Shown here piece by piece: positions 1 through 7,899 of a stretch of 25,909 nt of DNA (positions are counted from its first letter, which is position 1; every line of letters starts with the position of its first letter). Source of the DNA: CAYMOV01 sp964392085 (GTDB lineage: Bacteria > Oederibacteriota > Muellerivitia > Muellerivitales > Muellerivitaceae); NCBI GenBank assembly GCA_964392085.1, contig CAYMOV010000032.1:1-25909 (forward strand), written 5' to 3'. Made by a program: the position numbers and the translations under genes. The notes under the pieces are model-generated. The model was not told where the DNA came from. It ran no database searches and saw only the letters and a program-made list of their open reading frames with translations.

Positions 1-41
1 CAGTTTGTACGTTTCCATCAACAGCCCTTCAACCCAATTTC

Positions 42-173
42 ACCACAGAGACACAAAGTCTCAGGGTTAAAAATTAAGCCAACCTTTACTAAAATAGAAC
101 AACCGCCAACGAAACCCAAAACCCGTTTATTTGAAGCCTCCGGTTTAACTCTGTGACCCTGTGTCTCTGTGGT
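42..173. repeat. Intergenic inverted-repeat element E1, downstream of lpxB
   Basis: Two 30-base arms, 42-71 and 144-173, are inverted copies matching at 26 of 30 positions. They enclose a 72-base AT-richer loop. Each arm reads inward from ACCACAGAG through CAGAG-like modules to GTTAAA. The element lies 3' of the lpxB stop on the lpxB-transcribed strand, so an mRNA extending past lpxB would carry a long hairpin. No ORF or T-run typical of a classic intrinsic terminator is present. Two further elements of related design (E2, E3) lie in the his cluster. Its role is unknown; a REP/MITE-like or transcript 3'-end element is inference. Confidence 0.75.
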
Positions 174-203
174 GGATTTATGTTCGGCTTTGCCTGGCTA
201 ACC

Positions 204-227
204 GCTATCCGCCATCCGCTATCCGCC
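204..227. repeat. Heptamer tandem repeat overlapping the lpxB stop
   Basis: A period-7 repeat reads GCTATCC, GCCATCC, GCTATCC, then a partial GCC. The lpxB stop codon (219-221) and its last two codons lie inside it, so the lpxB C-terminus is written by repeat DNA. It sits about 30 bases from the right arm of E1. Confidence 0.6.
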
Positions 228-1361
228 GCTTTTCATGAGCTTTAGGATTTCCTTGGCCGCCGTCTCCGCAGGTTTCTTCGGCTTGGAAAGCGACTTCCGG
301 ATCTCGGCGAATTGCCGGAGTTGGTCCCGGCGGGCGAAAGGCCCTTCCAGGAGTTTCTCGGTCTCGGCCACCAGGGCCTTCGGGGTGAAGGCTTCCTGGA
401 GCAGTTCGGGGACCGTGGGCTTCTTGGAAAGAAGGTTCACCATCCCGACGTGCCCGAGTTTCAATAGGCGCTTGGCGAGGAAGGCCGAGAAGGCCGCCAC
501 CTTATAGACGACGATCTGGGGCGTCCCAAGGAGCGCGGTCTCGACGGTGCTGGTGCCGCTCTTGACCCAGGCCACGTCGCAGATCGCCCGGGTTTCCCAG
601 GCGGGTCCCTCCACGAAGACGATGGGATCCGTGGGCAGGAGACCGGGATAGTCCTCCTCCGAGACGAAGGTGGGTTTCGGCACCAGGAAGACCGCGTCCT
701 TCTGTTGGGCGGCCATCAACCGGGCCGCCTTCAGGAGGGGGGGCCAGATTTTCTTGAGCTCACTTTTCCGGCTCCCGGGCAGGATCGCCACGAGGGGCAC
801 GGCGCCCTCGGACAGTCCCAGTTCCTTACGGACTTTCTTGGCGTCCTTCTTGATCCCGGACACGGTTTCCATGAGGGGATGTCCCACGTAGGTCGCGTCG
901 ATCCCCTCCTTGCGGAACCAGGCCTGCTCGAACGGGAAGATCACGAGGAGCTTCTTCAGGTCCCGCCTCATGGCGGCCAGGCGGTCCTTGTGCCAGGCCC
1001 AGACCTGGGGCGCGATGTAATAGCAGACCGGGATCCCGCGCTTGGCGGCCTTGGCCGCGAGGCGGAGGTTGAAACCCGGGTAGTCCACCAATACCAGCAG
1101 GTCGGGCCTCTCCCGGTCGAGCCATTCCTCGCATTGCCGGAACCGTCGGAAAACCTGGGGAAGGTGCTTGGCGACCTCCACGAAGCCCACCAGGGCCTCG
1201 CGGGTCAGGTCCTCCCGAACGTCCATCCCGGCGGCGGCGAGCCGGGGGCCCCCCATGCCGAAAACCCGGGTCTTGGGCGCGAGGCGGCTCAGGGCGGCCA
1301 CCACCCGGGCGGCATGGCCGTCCCCGGATGGGTCACCCGCCACCAGCATCACTTTGCGCAC
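219..1361 (-). CDS. lpxB: Lipid-A-disaccharide synthase LpxB
   Basis: Inner-membrane-associated GT19 glycosyltransferase. It condenses UDP-2,3-diacylglucosamine with lipid X to form the beta-1,6 lipid A disaccharide. Visible family motifs are the N-terminal AGDPSGD (usually AGExSGD), VDYPGFN, YYIAPQVWAW, VIFPFE, VGHPL, LPGSRKSE and GTSTVE. The 380-residue length is normal. I chose the GTG at 1361 because it begins MRKVMLVAGD and has GAAGG 8 bases upstream; in-frame TTG (1379) and ATG (1349) are alternatives. It is the last gene of the leftward run, after a Gfo/Idh gene. Its final two codons and stop fall in a heptamer repeat. Family assignment is secure; the exact start is inferred. Confidence 0.95.
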   Translation of the reverse strand: MRKVMLVAGDPSGDGHAARVVAALSRLAPKTRVFGMGGPRLAAAGMDVREDLTREALVGFVEVAKHLPQVFRRFRQCEEWLDRERPDLLVLVDYPGFNLRLAAKAAKRGIPVCYYIAPQVWAWHKDRLAAMRRDLKKLLVIFPFEQAWFRKEGIDATYVGHPLMETVSGIKKDAKKVRKELGLSEGAVPLVAILPGSRKSELKKIWPPLLKAARLMAAQQKDAVFLVPKPTFVSEEDYPGLLPTDPIVFVEGPAWETRAICDVAWVKSGTSTVETALLGTPQIVVYKVAAFSAFLAKRLLKLGHVGMVNLLSKKPTVPELLQEAFTPKALVAETEKLLEGPFARRDQLRQFAEIRKSLSKPKKPAETAAKEILKLMKSGG

Positions 1362-1392
1362 CGATCCAACCTTCACCAAGTGGCCTCCAAAG

Positions 1393-1492
1393 CCTGGGGA
1401 TTGCGAAACAAGTCCCCAGGATGAATTCGCGATTCGGAATGAAGGATTAGGAATTTAGGGCTTTTACATTCCGCATTCAGCATTCCCAACTC
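1393..1492. repeat. Intergenic imperfect palindromes between Gfo/Idh gene and lpxB
   Basis: Two structures share this gap. The first is a perfect 8-base inverted repeat, CCTGGGGA at 1393-1400 with TCCCCAGG at 1413-1420. The second is an imperfect hairpin with arms near 1430-1456 and 1466-1492 built from GGAATG/GAAT modules around a short loop. Neither is followed by a convincing T-run in the transcribed (minus) direction. The second resembles dispersed palindromic filler, but I cannot test copy number. No ORF is supported here. Confidence 0.45.
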
Positions 1493-1493
1493 C

Positions 1494-2450
1494 TCATTTT
1501 TTCCGGATTTGGGCGGTGATTTCCAACGCCAACGCCAGGGCTTCCCGGCCGTGCTGTCCCGTCACCCGGGGCGGTTGGCCGGTGGCCACGCATTTCAGGA
1601 AGTCCTGGATCTCCAACTGGAGCGAGTCGCCCTTCTCGATGGGCATCTTTTCCCGGGTGATGTAGACGTCCCCGAATTGCATGCCTCCCAGCAGGGGCGC
1701 CTTGCCCTTCTTCTTCTCGAAGAAGGTCACGCCCTGTTCCACGTAGTCGATGGAAAGGTAGGCGTCCTCCTGGAACACGCGGATCTTCCGCATCTTGTCC
1801 GGGGAGATGCGGGAGGCGGTCAAGTTGGCGATACAACCCGACTCGAACTTGATGCGGGCGTTGGCGATGTCCTCGGTAGGCGATAGGACCGGGATGCCGA
1901 CCCCCTCCACCGCGGTGACCTTGGATTCCACCAGGTTTAGGATGATGTCGATGTCGTGGATCATCAGGTCCAGCACCACGCCGGTATCCAGGTTGCGGGC
2001 CACGAAGGGCCCCAGGCGGTGCGCCTCGATGAATTTCGGCGTGGTTTTCAGCTTATGGAGGGCTTGGACCGCCTGGTTGAACCGCTCGATATGGCCGATC
2101 TGGAGCACCCGGTTCTTGGAGGCCGCCAAGGCCGTCAGGGCGTCCGCCTGGTCCAGGGTGCTGGCGATGGGTTTTTCGAGGAGGACATGCACCCCGGCTT
2201 CCAGGCACCGGGTCGTGACCTCATGGTGGAGGGGGGTGGGAACCACCACCGACAGGGCTTCCACGCCGGCGGCCAAAAGCTGTTCCAGGTTGTCGAAGGC
2301 CTGGGTCTTCTGCTTCTTGGCGATTTCCTTGGCGCGGGCCGGGTCGCTGTCCACGACCCCCACCAAGTCGGATTCCTTGAGGTCGTGGTAGACCCGGGCA
2401 TGGTGCTGGCCGAGGTTGCCGACCCCGATGACGCCTGTGCGGATGGCCAT
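1494..2450 (-). CDS. Gfo/Idh/MocA oxidoreductase, possible UDP-GlcNAc 3-dehydrogenase (GnnA-like)
   Basis: NAD(P)-dependent sugar dehydrogenase family. A Rossmann GxGxxG (IGVGNLG) lies at residues 8-14, the catalytic EKP lysine at about K93, GHIERFN at 119-125 and HDID at 165-168 in the C-terminal substrate domain. At 318 residues it is a standard single-chain member. The ATG at 2450 is chosen because the Rossmann fold starts at once and AAGGA lies 6 bases upstream; a longer frame to 2510 adds an unrelated leader. It is followed 130 bases later by lpxB. GnnA, the enzyme that oxidises UDP-GlcNAc for amide-linked lipid A, belongs to this family and is encoded near lpx genes in some bacteria, so that role is plausible. 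No GnnB aminotransferase is visible, so substrate is unproven. Confidence 0.8.
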   Translation of the reverse strand: MAIRTGVIGVGNLGQHHARVYHDLKESDLVGVVDSDPARAKEIAKKQKTQAFDNLEQLLAAGVEALSVVVPTPLHHEVTTRCLEAGVHVLLEKPIASTLDQADALTALAASKNRVLQIGHIERFNQAVQALHKLKTTPKFIEAHRLGPFVARNLDTGVVLDLMIHDIDIILNLVESKVTAVEGVGIPVLSPTEDIANARIKFESGCIANLTASRISPDKMRKIRVFQEDAYLSIDYVEQGVTFFEKKKGKAPLLGGMQFGDVYITREKMPIEKGDSLQLEIQDFLKCVATGQPPRVTGQHGREALALALEITAQIRKK

Positions 2451-2524
2451 GGGATGTCCTTCGTCAATGGATGGGATGGCGCCCGCATCGCGGGCATAGG
2501 AGTTTAACACAGGCGGGACCGGGG

Positions 2525-3667
2525 TCAGGCGTTGGGGATCAGGCGCCGGTACTCGTTCAAATGGAACTGGACGAATCGGTCCAGGGAGAACCGAGCGGCC
2601 ACCGCTGGGGCCTGCCGCGAGAGGCGGAGCCGTTCGGGTGGATGGGCGAGGAGTCTTTCCAGGGCTTCCGCCCAGGATTCGGTTTCGTCGGACTCCAGGA
2701 GGCGTCCCCCCCTGGTTTCTCCCCGGCCGTCCCGCAGGATTTCCCCAGCCCCTTCCCCGTCCAGGGCCAACACCGGCCGGCCACAGGCCAGGGCCTCCAC
2801 GACCGCCATTCCGAAAGCCTCGGCCTTGGCCGGATGAAGCGCCACGTCGAGGGCTGAGAGGAAACCAGGCACCGCGTCGACGTACCCGACGAATTCCAGG
2901 ACCTTTCCCAAGCCCCGCCGCCTCGACTCCGCCCGAAGGTTTTCGGCGTAGGCCTCCTCGCCGGGTGAGGCGCCGCCGGCCAGTTTGATCCGGAGGTGGG
3001 GCATCCGGGCCTGGAGCGCCTCGGCCAAGTCCAGCATCCGTTCATGGCCCTTGCCGGGCGTGAGGCGCGCGGCGAAGCCCGCGGCGAAATCCTTGGGGCC
3101 CAACTTCCACTTCTTGCGCCATTTGGCGCGGGCGGTTGTTTCAAACTTGAAATGCTTGAGGTCGACCGGCGCGTAGGCGGTCCGGCATTTGGATTCCGGC
3201 AAGGGACAGGTCGAGACGGCGTTTTGGCGGATGACTTCCGAACAAGCCAAAAGCAAATCCACCCGTCCATAAAGCAGGCGGTGGAGGGGATCCGTCTTGG
3301 GGCGGGCGTTGCCCACATGTTGCGAGAAGACCAGCCGCGCGGGGGAACCGGCCAACCGCAGGGCCGGCACGAGGGTCCAGAGATCCTTGCCCTCGTGGAG
3401 CTGAACGATGTCGGGGAGAAAGGCTCGGAGATGTCCAGCGGCCCTGGTCCATTCGGCGGGCGGCACATACCCCTTGAAGCGGAGGGGCCTAAGGGGCAGC
3501 CCCATCCTCACCGCTTCCCTTCCGGTGGGGGTGCCGGGATCCGCCCAGACCTCGGAGGGATGACCCAGCCTCCGGAATTCCCTGGCCAAGAGGAGGGGCA
3601 CCCGTTCACGCCCGCCCCAGCCCCGGCTGGTCACCACTTGCGCCACGCGATAGAGGGGGTGGGTCAT
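2525..3667 (-). CDS. GT4-family glycosyltransferase
   Basis: GT-B glycosyltransferase with an N-terminal acceptor domain (VVTSRGWGGRERV, with an early Gly-rich loop) and a C-terminal nucleotide-sugar domain. The C-terminal half shows AARLTPGKGHE, FVGYVDAV and the EX7E-type segment EAFGMAVVEALACG, diagnostic of GT4. Length is 380 residues. The ATG at 3667 is preferred; a TTG at 3685 would overlap the upstream stop as TTGA and add six residues. Placement between a barrel-protein gene and the Gfo/Idh-lpxB pair suggests an LPS core or O-chain sugar transfer at the cytoplasmic face. Donor and acceptor cannot be read from sequence. Confidence 0.88.
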   Translation of the reverse strand: MTHPLYRVAQVVTSRGWGGRERVPLLLAREFRRLGHPSEVWADPGTPTGREAVRMGLPLRPLRFKGYVPPAEWTRAAGHLRAFLPDIVQLHEGKDLWTLVPALRLAGSPARLVFSQHVGNARPKTDPLHRLLYGRVDLLLACSEVIRQNAVSTCPLPESKCRTAYAPVDLKHFKFETTARAKWRKKWKLGPKDFAAGFAARLTPGKGHERMLDLAEALQARMPHLRIKLAGGASPGEEAYAENLRAESRRRGLGKVLEFVGYVDAVPGFLSALDVALHPAKAEAFGMAVVEALACGRPVLALDGEGAGEILRDGRGETRGGRLLESDETESWAEALERLLAHPPERLRLSRQAPAVAARFSLDRFVQFHLNEYRRLIPNA

Positions 3668-3681
3668 CCGGGCGGTCCGCC

Positions 3682-4719
3682 TCAAAGCCCCATCGTTTTC
3701 TTCTTCGGTTCGGAGGGAATGATGGTGAATCGGAAATTGAAATACCCGAGCAAAGCATAGCCCCCCTGCCAGCGCTCATAGGCCAGGTTGAAGGAAAGGA
3801 GCTTGTCGATCTTGGTGTTGATGAGCACCGGGTGTTTGGAAAGGGGAAAAGGCTTGAGCACCTCGAACCGCCAGGCCGTTCCCAGGAACTTGAAGTCCCA
3901 CCCCACGTAAAGGATGTTGGGAGCCGACTCGTTTTGGATCGACGCGAGGCCCTGGGCGAACAAGGGCAGGAGGTCGGCGTGGTTGCCGTTGGGCAGGACA
4001 TGCGAAAGGAACCCCTTCTTATGGGCGGTCCCGGCCAGGTCCCCCCGCATGTAACCCAAGTGGACGTGGGCGTTCTTTCCCACGGTCTTGCTGACCGCCG
4101 TATAGACGCTGCCCAGCGATTGGGTGGTGAACTTCAACGTCCCTGTGGAGGACCCTGTGGCGCCCGGGTTGCCTCCCTGAAGGAGGAGGGTGTCGATGAA
4201 ACCCGAGGCGATCGCCGGTTGGTTGCCGTTTTCCCCGAGCCAGCCGTATTTGATGTCCGCCGTGATCATCCAGGTCCGGAGCGGATTGAGCCATTCCACG
4301 GCGGCGCCCGAGTCCTTCTCCGCGATGGACCCGATGTAGTACGAGAAGAGCAGGTCCAGGTTCAACCCGTCGGTCCGGTTCAGTCGGTTCGAGTAGGCCG
4401 TGGGCAGGAGCGCGATGGCCGACCGGGCCAAGGCGGGGGTCTTGGTGGGCGTCATCGTAACCGTGGGTGTGTCGGTCGGTGTTCCCCGGGTCGGGGTGGA
4501 GGTCGGCGAGACGGTCGCCGTGGGACTGTCCGTGGGGGTCCCGGTCGATGTTGGGGACCCCGGGGAGGCCGCCGGGAGGGCGGTCTGGGTCGATGTCGAT
4601 GTGGCGGTGGGTGTCGCGGTCGGCGAGGCGGCCGGACTGGTGGTCTGCGGGCCGTGATCCGGGACGGACGTCACCTGGGCCCGGACCCCCAGGGTCACCA
4701 GGACCAAGGCAATGGCCAT
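3682..4719 (-). CDS. Probable outer-membrane beta-barrel protein with Pro/Thr/Ser-rich linker
   Basis: Not recognised as a named family. From the ATG at 4719 it begins with a short hydrophobic signal-like segment (MAIALVLVTLGVRAQ). A roughly 80-residue low-complexity linker of TPT/SPT motifs follows. The remaining ~240 residues show alternating aromatic/hydrophobic strands (LLFSYYIGS, ITADIKYGW, HVHLGYMRGDL, ILYVGWDFKF, GYALLGYFNFRF) typical of an outer-membrane barrel. The signal lacks basic residues at this start; a TTG at 4731 or the 4854 ATG (which overlaps the upstream gene) would change the N-terminus. It is 70 bases downstream of the 3D-protein gene. The barrel call is from strand pattern only; function unknown. 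Confidence 0.7.
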   Translation of the reverse strand: MAIALVLVTLGVRAQVTSVPDHGPQTTSPAASPTATPTATSTSTQTALPAASPGSPTSTGTPTDSPTATVSPTSTPTRGTPTDTPTVTMTPTKTPALARSAIALLPTAYSNRLNRTDGLNLDLLFSYYIGSIAEKDSGAAVEWLNPLRTWMITADIKYGWLGENGNQPAIASGFIDTLLLQGGNPGATGSSTGTLKFTTQSLGSVYTAVSKTVGKNAHVHLGYMRGDLAGTAHKKGFLSHVLPNGNHADLLPLFAQGLASIQNESAPNILYVGWDFKFLGTAWRFEVLKPFPLSKHPVLINTKIDKLLSFNLAYERWQGGYALLGYFNFRFTIIPSEPKKKTMGL

Positions 4720-4789
4720 GGCCCCACCCAAGGCTCCCGGCCGGAAACCCGGATGGGAGGACGCCCGGGCGGGCTTCCTCGCCCCCCCC

Positions 4790-5632
4790 TTAGCGGAGGA
4801 TATAGACCTGGACTTCCTTGCGGCCAAAGCGCACCGCCTCCTCATAGGTATCAAAACACAGGTCGATGTGGCGGCCCTTGATGGCCCCTCCCACGTCCGC
4901 GGCCCAGGCGAAGCCGTACCCCTCGATGTAGAGGGGCGTGTTGAGTCGGATCATCTTGGGATCCACGGCCGCGACCCCGTAACCGGCCCGGCGGTGGGTG
5001 GAGGTGAACCCCGAGGCGTATTTGCCCGTGTCCTCCGGGCCCGGATAATACGCCGTGGCCTCCAGCTTCAACTTCCGGGCCGCGCGGTACCGTTTCGGCA
5101 TCCGGTAGAGCTTATCGCGGTCCGAGGTTCCCTCGTAGACCAGCGCGGGTTTGGGCCTCGTGACCCACTGGGTCGCCAGGATTTTTTCGAAGGCCACCAC
5201 GCCATTGAGCTTGTAGGACTCCGTCGTGAAGATCCCCAGGCCGTCCGATCCCGGGTCCACGTCCATAATCTCGCCAAGCCCCAGATCGTCGGTATACACC
5301 GTCTTCAGGCTATGGACCACCTTTTTGCGGGCGGTATTCACCTCGCGTTCCACCTGGCCGAGGTCCACCTCCATCCCCTCCGTCAGGGGACGGTCCGGGG
5401 ACGGCACCACCACGTCATGGTCCCCCCATGGGACGCCCTGGGCTTTCAAAAGGTTCCCAACGGTGGTTTCGCGGGTCCGGATCGTGAGGGGCTCCCCTCC
5501 CCCGTTTGCCCCGAAGAGGATGACATGGGTTTCAGGGCCCCTGGCCTTGCAACCCAGGCCCAGACCGAGGCCCAGGACCGCCCAGGTCACCAGCCGTCGG
5601 CGTGAGCCCCGGGGCCCCGGGCCCTCAGCCAA
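4790..5632 (-). CDS. DUF348-G5-3D domain cell-wall protein (YabE/Rpf-like)
   Basis: Secreted or lipid-anchored murein-associated protein of 280 residues. An arginine n-region and Gly/Leu core end at a Cys (LGLGLGC, an imperfect lipobox). A DUF348 repeat lies at about 38-95 (TIRTRETTVGNLL), a G5-like stretch at about 98-170, and a 3D domain at about 190-278. The three Asp of the 3D domain are present in AAVDP, ADVGGAIKG and HIDLCF. 3D domains have the double-psi barrel fold of MltA-type lytic transglycosylases, so peptidoglycan cleavage is the likely role. The start is a TTG (5632) overlapping the trpG stop by 8 bases; no ATG precedes the signal. This architecture is best known from Firmicutes, making it unusual beside LPS genes. 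Confidence 0.85.
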   Translation of the reverse strand: MAEGPGPRGSRRRLVTWAVLGLGLGLGCKARGPETHVILFGANGGGEPLTIRTRETTVGNLLKAQGVPWGDHDVVVPSPDRPLTEGMEVDLGQVEREVNTARKKVVHSLKTVYTDDLGLGEIMDVDPGSDGLGIFTTESYKLNGVVAFEKILATQWVTRPKPALVYEGTSDRDKLYRMPKRYRAARKLKLEATAYYPGPEDTGKYASGFTSTHRRAGYGVAAVDPKMIRLNTPLYIEGYGFAWAADVGGAIKGRHIDLCFDTYEEAVRFGRKEVQVYILR

Positions 5633-6197
5633 CCTTCATCCCCAGGAAGTTCTTCAGGAGGACCTTTCCGGAGTCCGTGAGGATGGACTCCGGGTGGAAC
5701 TGGACCCCCTCCACCGCCAGTGTCCGGTGCCGGACCCCCATGATCTCCCCGTCCTCGCTGGTGGCGGAGACTTCCAGGCAGCCCGGAAGGGTCTCCTTCC
5801 GGATGGCCAGGGAATGGTATCGGGTGGCCTTAAAGGGGTTCGGCATGCCCTGGAAGACCCCACGCCCGTCGTGGCGGATCTCGCTGGTCTTGCCGTGCAT
5901 GAGGTTCTTGGCCCTGACCACCTCCCCGCCGAACGCGTAGCCGATGGATTGGTGGCCCAGGCAGACCCCGAGCAGGGGGATCTCACCGGCGGCGGATCGG
6001 ATCAGTTCGACCGAGATGCCCGCCTCCTTGGGGGAGCAGGGGCCTGGGGACACCAGGATATGGCTGGGCTTGAGGGCTTTGACCTGGTCCACGGTCAGTT
6101 CGTCGTTCCGCTTGACCACCAGGTCGGCGCCCAATTCCCCAAGGTACTGCACGAGGTTGTAGGTGAACGAGTCGTAGTTATCGAGTACGAGGATCAT
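5625..6197 (-). CDS. trpG: Anthranilate/aminodeoxychorismate synthase glutamine amidotransferase
   Basis: Class I glutamine amidotransferase (190 residues) that releases ammonia for TrpE. The N-terminal LDNYDSFTYN is characteristic of TrpG/PabA. The nucleophile is Cys79 in GVCLGHQ, and the His/Glu of the triad are in VQFHPES. ATG at 6197 has GGAGG upstream and overlaps the trpE stop by 4 bases (ATGA), implying translational coupling. No trpD/C/F/B/A and no other folate gene is in the window, so it may also serve p-aminobenzoate synthesis. Confidence 0.95.
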   Translation of the reverse strand: MILVLDNYDSFTYNLVQYLGELGADLVVKRNDELTVDQVKALKPSHILVSPGPCSPKEAGISVELIRSAAGEIPLLGVCLGHQSIGYAFGGEVVRAKNLMHGKTSEIRHDGRGVFQGMPNPFKATRYHSLAIRKETLPGCLEVSATSEDGEIMGVRHRTLAVEGVQFHPESILTDSGKVLLKNFLGMKVG

Positions 6198-7774
6198 CGC
6201 GGGCCTCCTTTGGAAACCCGGCCGGGTTTTCGGCCGGAGGATCCGGGAGGACCGAGTTGTTCAGCCTTCGCCACGGCGAGCAGGACGGCCCGGGCCTTGT
6301 TGCAGGTTTCCTGGTATTCGGTCTCGGGGACCGAGTCCGCCACGATCCCCCCGCCGGCCTGGACGTGCACCCGGTACTTTCCCTTGCCCTTGGGCCGCAT
6401 CACGAGGGATCGGATGGCGATGGCCGAATCGAGGTTCCCGTCGAAACCGAAGGTCGCCACGGAGCCCCCGTAGACGCCCCGACGGGAGGGTTCCAGTTCC
6501 TCGATGATCTCCATGGCGCGGATCTTCGGGGCTCCCGACAGGGTCCCGGCCGGGAAGCAGGCTTGGAACGCGTCGAAGGACGTCCGGTCCGGGGCCAACG
6601 TGCCGGACACATCGGAGACGATGTGCATGACATGGGAGTATCGCTCGATGTGCTTGAACCGGTCCACCCGGACCGTCCCATAGGTGCAGACCCGGCCCAG
6701 GTCGTTGCGGCCCAGGTCCACCAGCATGACGTGTTCCGCCAGTTCCTTGGGGTCCTCCAGGAGGCCCTCGGCCAGGGCCTGGTCCTCCGCCGGGGACTTC
6801 CCCCGGGGACGGGTGCCGGCGATGGGCCGGGTCTCCACCCGGCCGTCCTGGACCTTCAGGAGCATCTCCGGCGAGGCCCCCACCACGTCCAAGCCCTCGA
6901 GGCGGAGCAGGAACATGTAGGGCGAGGGGTTGAGGCGCCGCAGGACCCGATAGACCGTGAGGGGATCGGCGGTGGAGTCCTTGGAGAATCGTTGGGAAAG
7001 GACGACCTGGATCACGTCCCCGGATCGGATGTATTCCTTGGTCTTTTCCACCCCCGCGAGGTAACGGTCCTTCGCCAGGTTCGAGCGGAAACCGTAAAGC
7101 GGGTCCTTCCCGGGATCCATCGGCAGGTCCGGCAACTCCGAGGTCCCGGTGAGGGGCTTGGACAAACGCGCCGCGGCCTTTTCCAGGTCGCGGACCGCGT
7201 TCCGGTAGGCCTTCCTCGGGTCGGTTCCGCTTGTCAGGTCGACGTTGGCCACCAACCGGAGGGTCCTCTCCAAATGGTCGAAAACCGCCAGGGGTCCCGT
7301 TTCCATCAGGCACAACTCGGGGATCTTGAGTTCGTCGACCGCCTTCTCGGGGAGCCTCTCGAAGCGGCGCGCGATGTCATAGGCCAGGTAGCCGACCAGC
7401 CCCCCGGCGAACCCACTGCCGGGGGGGAGCGGGGCCTGCTTCACCTTCGTGTAGCGGTCCTTCAGGGTGGCCAGGGGATTGTCGGTCCGTTGGACCAAGG
7501 TCTTGCGGCCGGCCCTTTCGGTGAGGTGCCCCCCCAGGGCCGTGAAGGTCCGGACGGGCTCGTATCCCACGATGGAATACCGGGCCACCTTCTCGTCCTT
7601 CTCGACGGACTCCAGCAGGAAGGATCCGGGGCCGCCGCCCAGTTTCAGGTAGGCGGAAAGGGGCGTTTCCAAGTCGGCGTGGAACACCGCGCTGACCGGG
7701 ACTCGGCCGTAGGTCTTGGAGAGTTTCAGGAATTCGGGTTCGGATGGTCGGGGGGTAAAACGGTGGGTCTTCAT
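6194..7774 (-). CDS. trpE: Anthranilate synthase component I
   Basis: Chorismate-using enzyme (526 residues) that forms anthranilate with ammonia from TrpG, the first step to tryptophan. Visible motifs include the N-terminal LLES (the tryptophan feedback site in this family), PIAGTRPRG, HVMLVDLGRNDLGRV, GTLSGAPK, EELEP, and the C-terminal VQAGGGIVADSVPE. The LLES motif and length favour TrpE over PabB. ATG at 7774 is preceded by GGAGG at 5 bases. It follows hisI by 125 bases on the same strand and is coupled to trpG. Confidence 0.96.
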   Translation of the reverse strand: MKTHRFTPRPSEPEFLKLSKTYGRVPVSAVFHADLETPLSAYLKLGGGPGSFLLESVEKDEKVARYSIVGYEPVRTFTALGGHLTERAGRKTLVQRTDNPLATLKDRYTKVKQAPLPPGSGFAGGLVGYLAYDIARRFERLPEKAVDELKIPELCLMETGPLAVFDHLERTLRLVANVDLTSGTDPRKAYRNAVRDLEKAAARLSKPLTGTSELPDLPMDPGKDPLYGFRSNLAKDRYLAGVEKTKEYIRSGDVIQVVLSQRFSKDSTADPLTVYRVLRRLNPSPYMFLLRLEGLDVVGASPEMLLKVQDGRVETRPIAGTRPRGKSPAEDQALAEGLLEDPKELAEHVMLVDLGRNDLGRVCTYGTVRVDRFKHIERYSHVMHIVSDVSGTLAPDRTSFDAFQACFPAGTLSGAPKIRAMEIIEELEPSRRGVYGGSVATFGFDGNLDSAIAIRSLVMRPKGKGKYRVHVQAGGGIVADSVPETEYQETCNKARAVLLAVAKAEQLGPPGSSGRKPGRVSKGGPR

Positions 7775-7899
7775 GACGGCCTCCTGGGCGGATAAGGTGA
7801 ACGGACGAACGGGGACAGGCGGCGGAAAAATCCCGCCGCGGGGGCACTCAGCCCCGCCACCATCGGTTCACGGTCACGTCCAGGACGGTCGGTCTCATG
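7775..7899 (-). other. hisI-trpE intergenic gap with a GC-rich hairpin
   Basis: On the minus strand a Gly/Cys-rich inverted repeat (GCGGGGC paired with GCCCC(C)GC) near 7838-7858 is followed, after seven bases, by five Ts at 7828-7832. It could be a weak terminator or attenuator ahead of trpE. I see no leader peptide with tandem Trp codons, so classic attenuation is not supported. Confidence 0.3.

Noticed and set aside
4400..4657. Plus-strand frame with Val-Gly repeats resembling a repetitive structural protein
   Set aside because: It is the exact antisense of the Pro/Thr-rich linker of the barrel protein, so the repeats are a by-product of that linker's codons.
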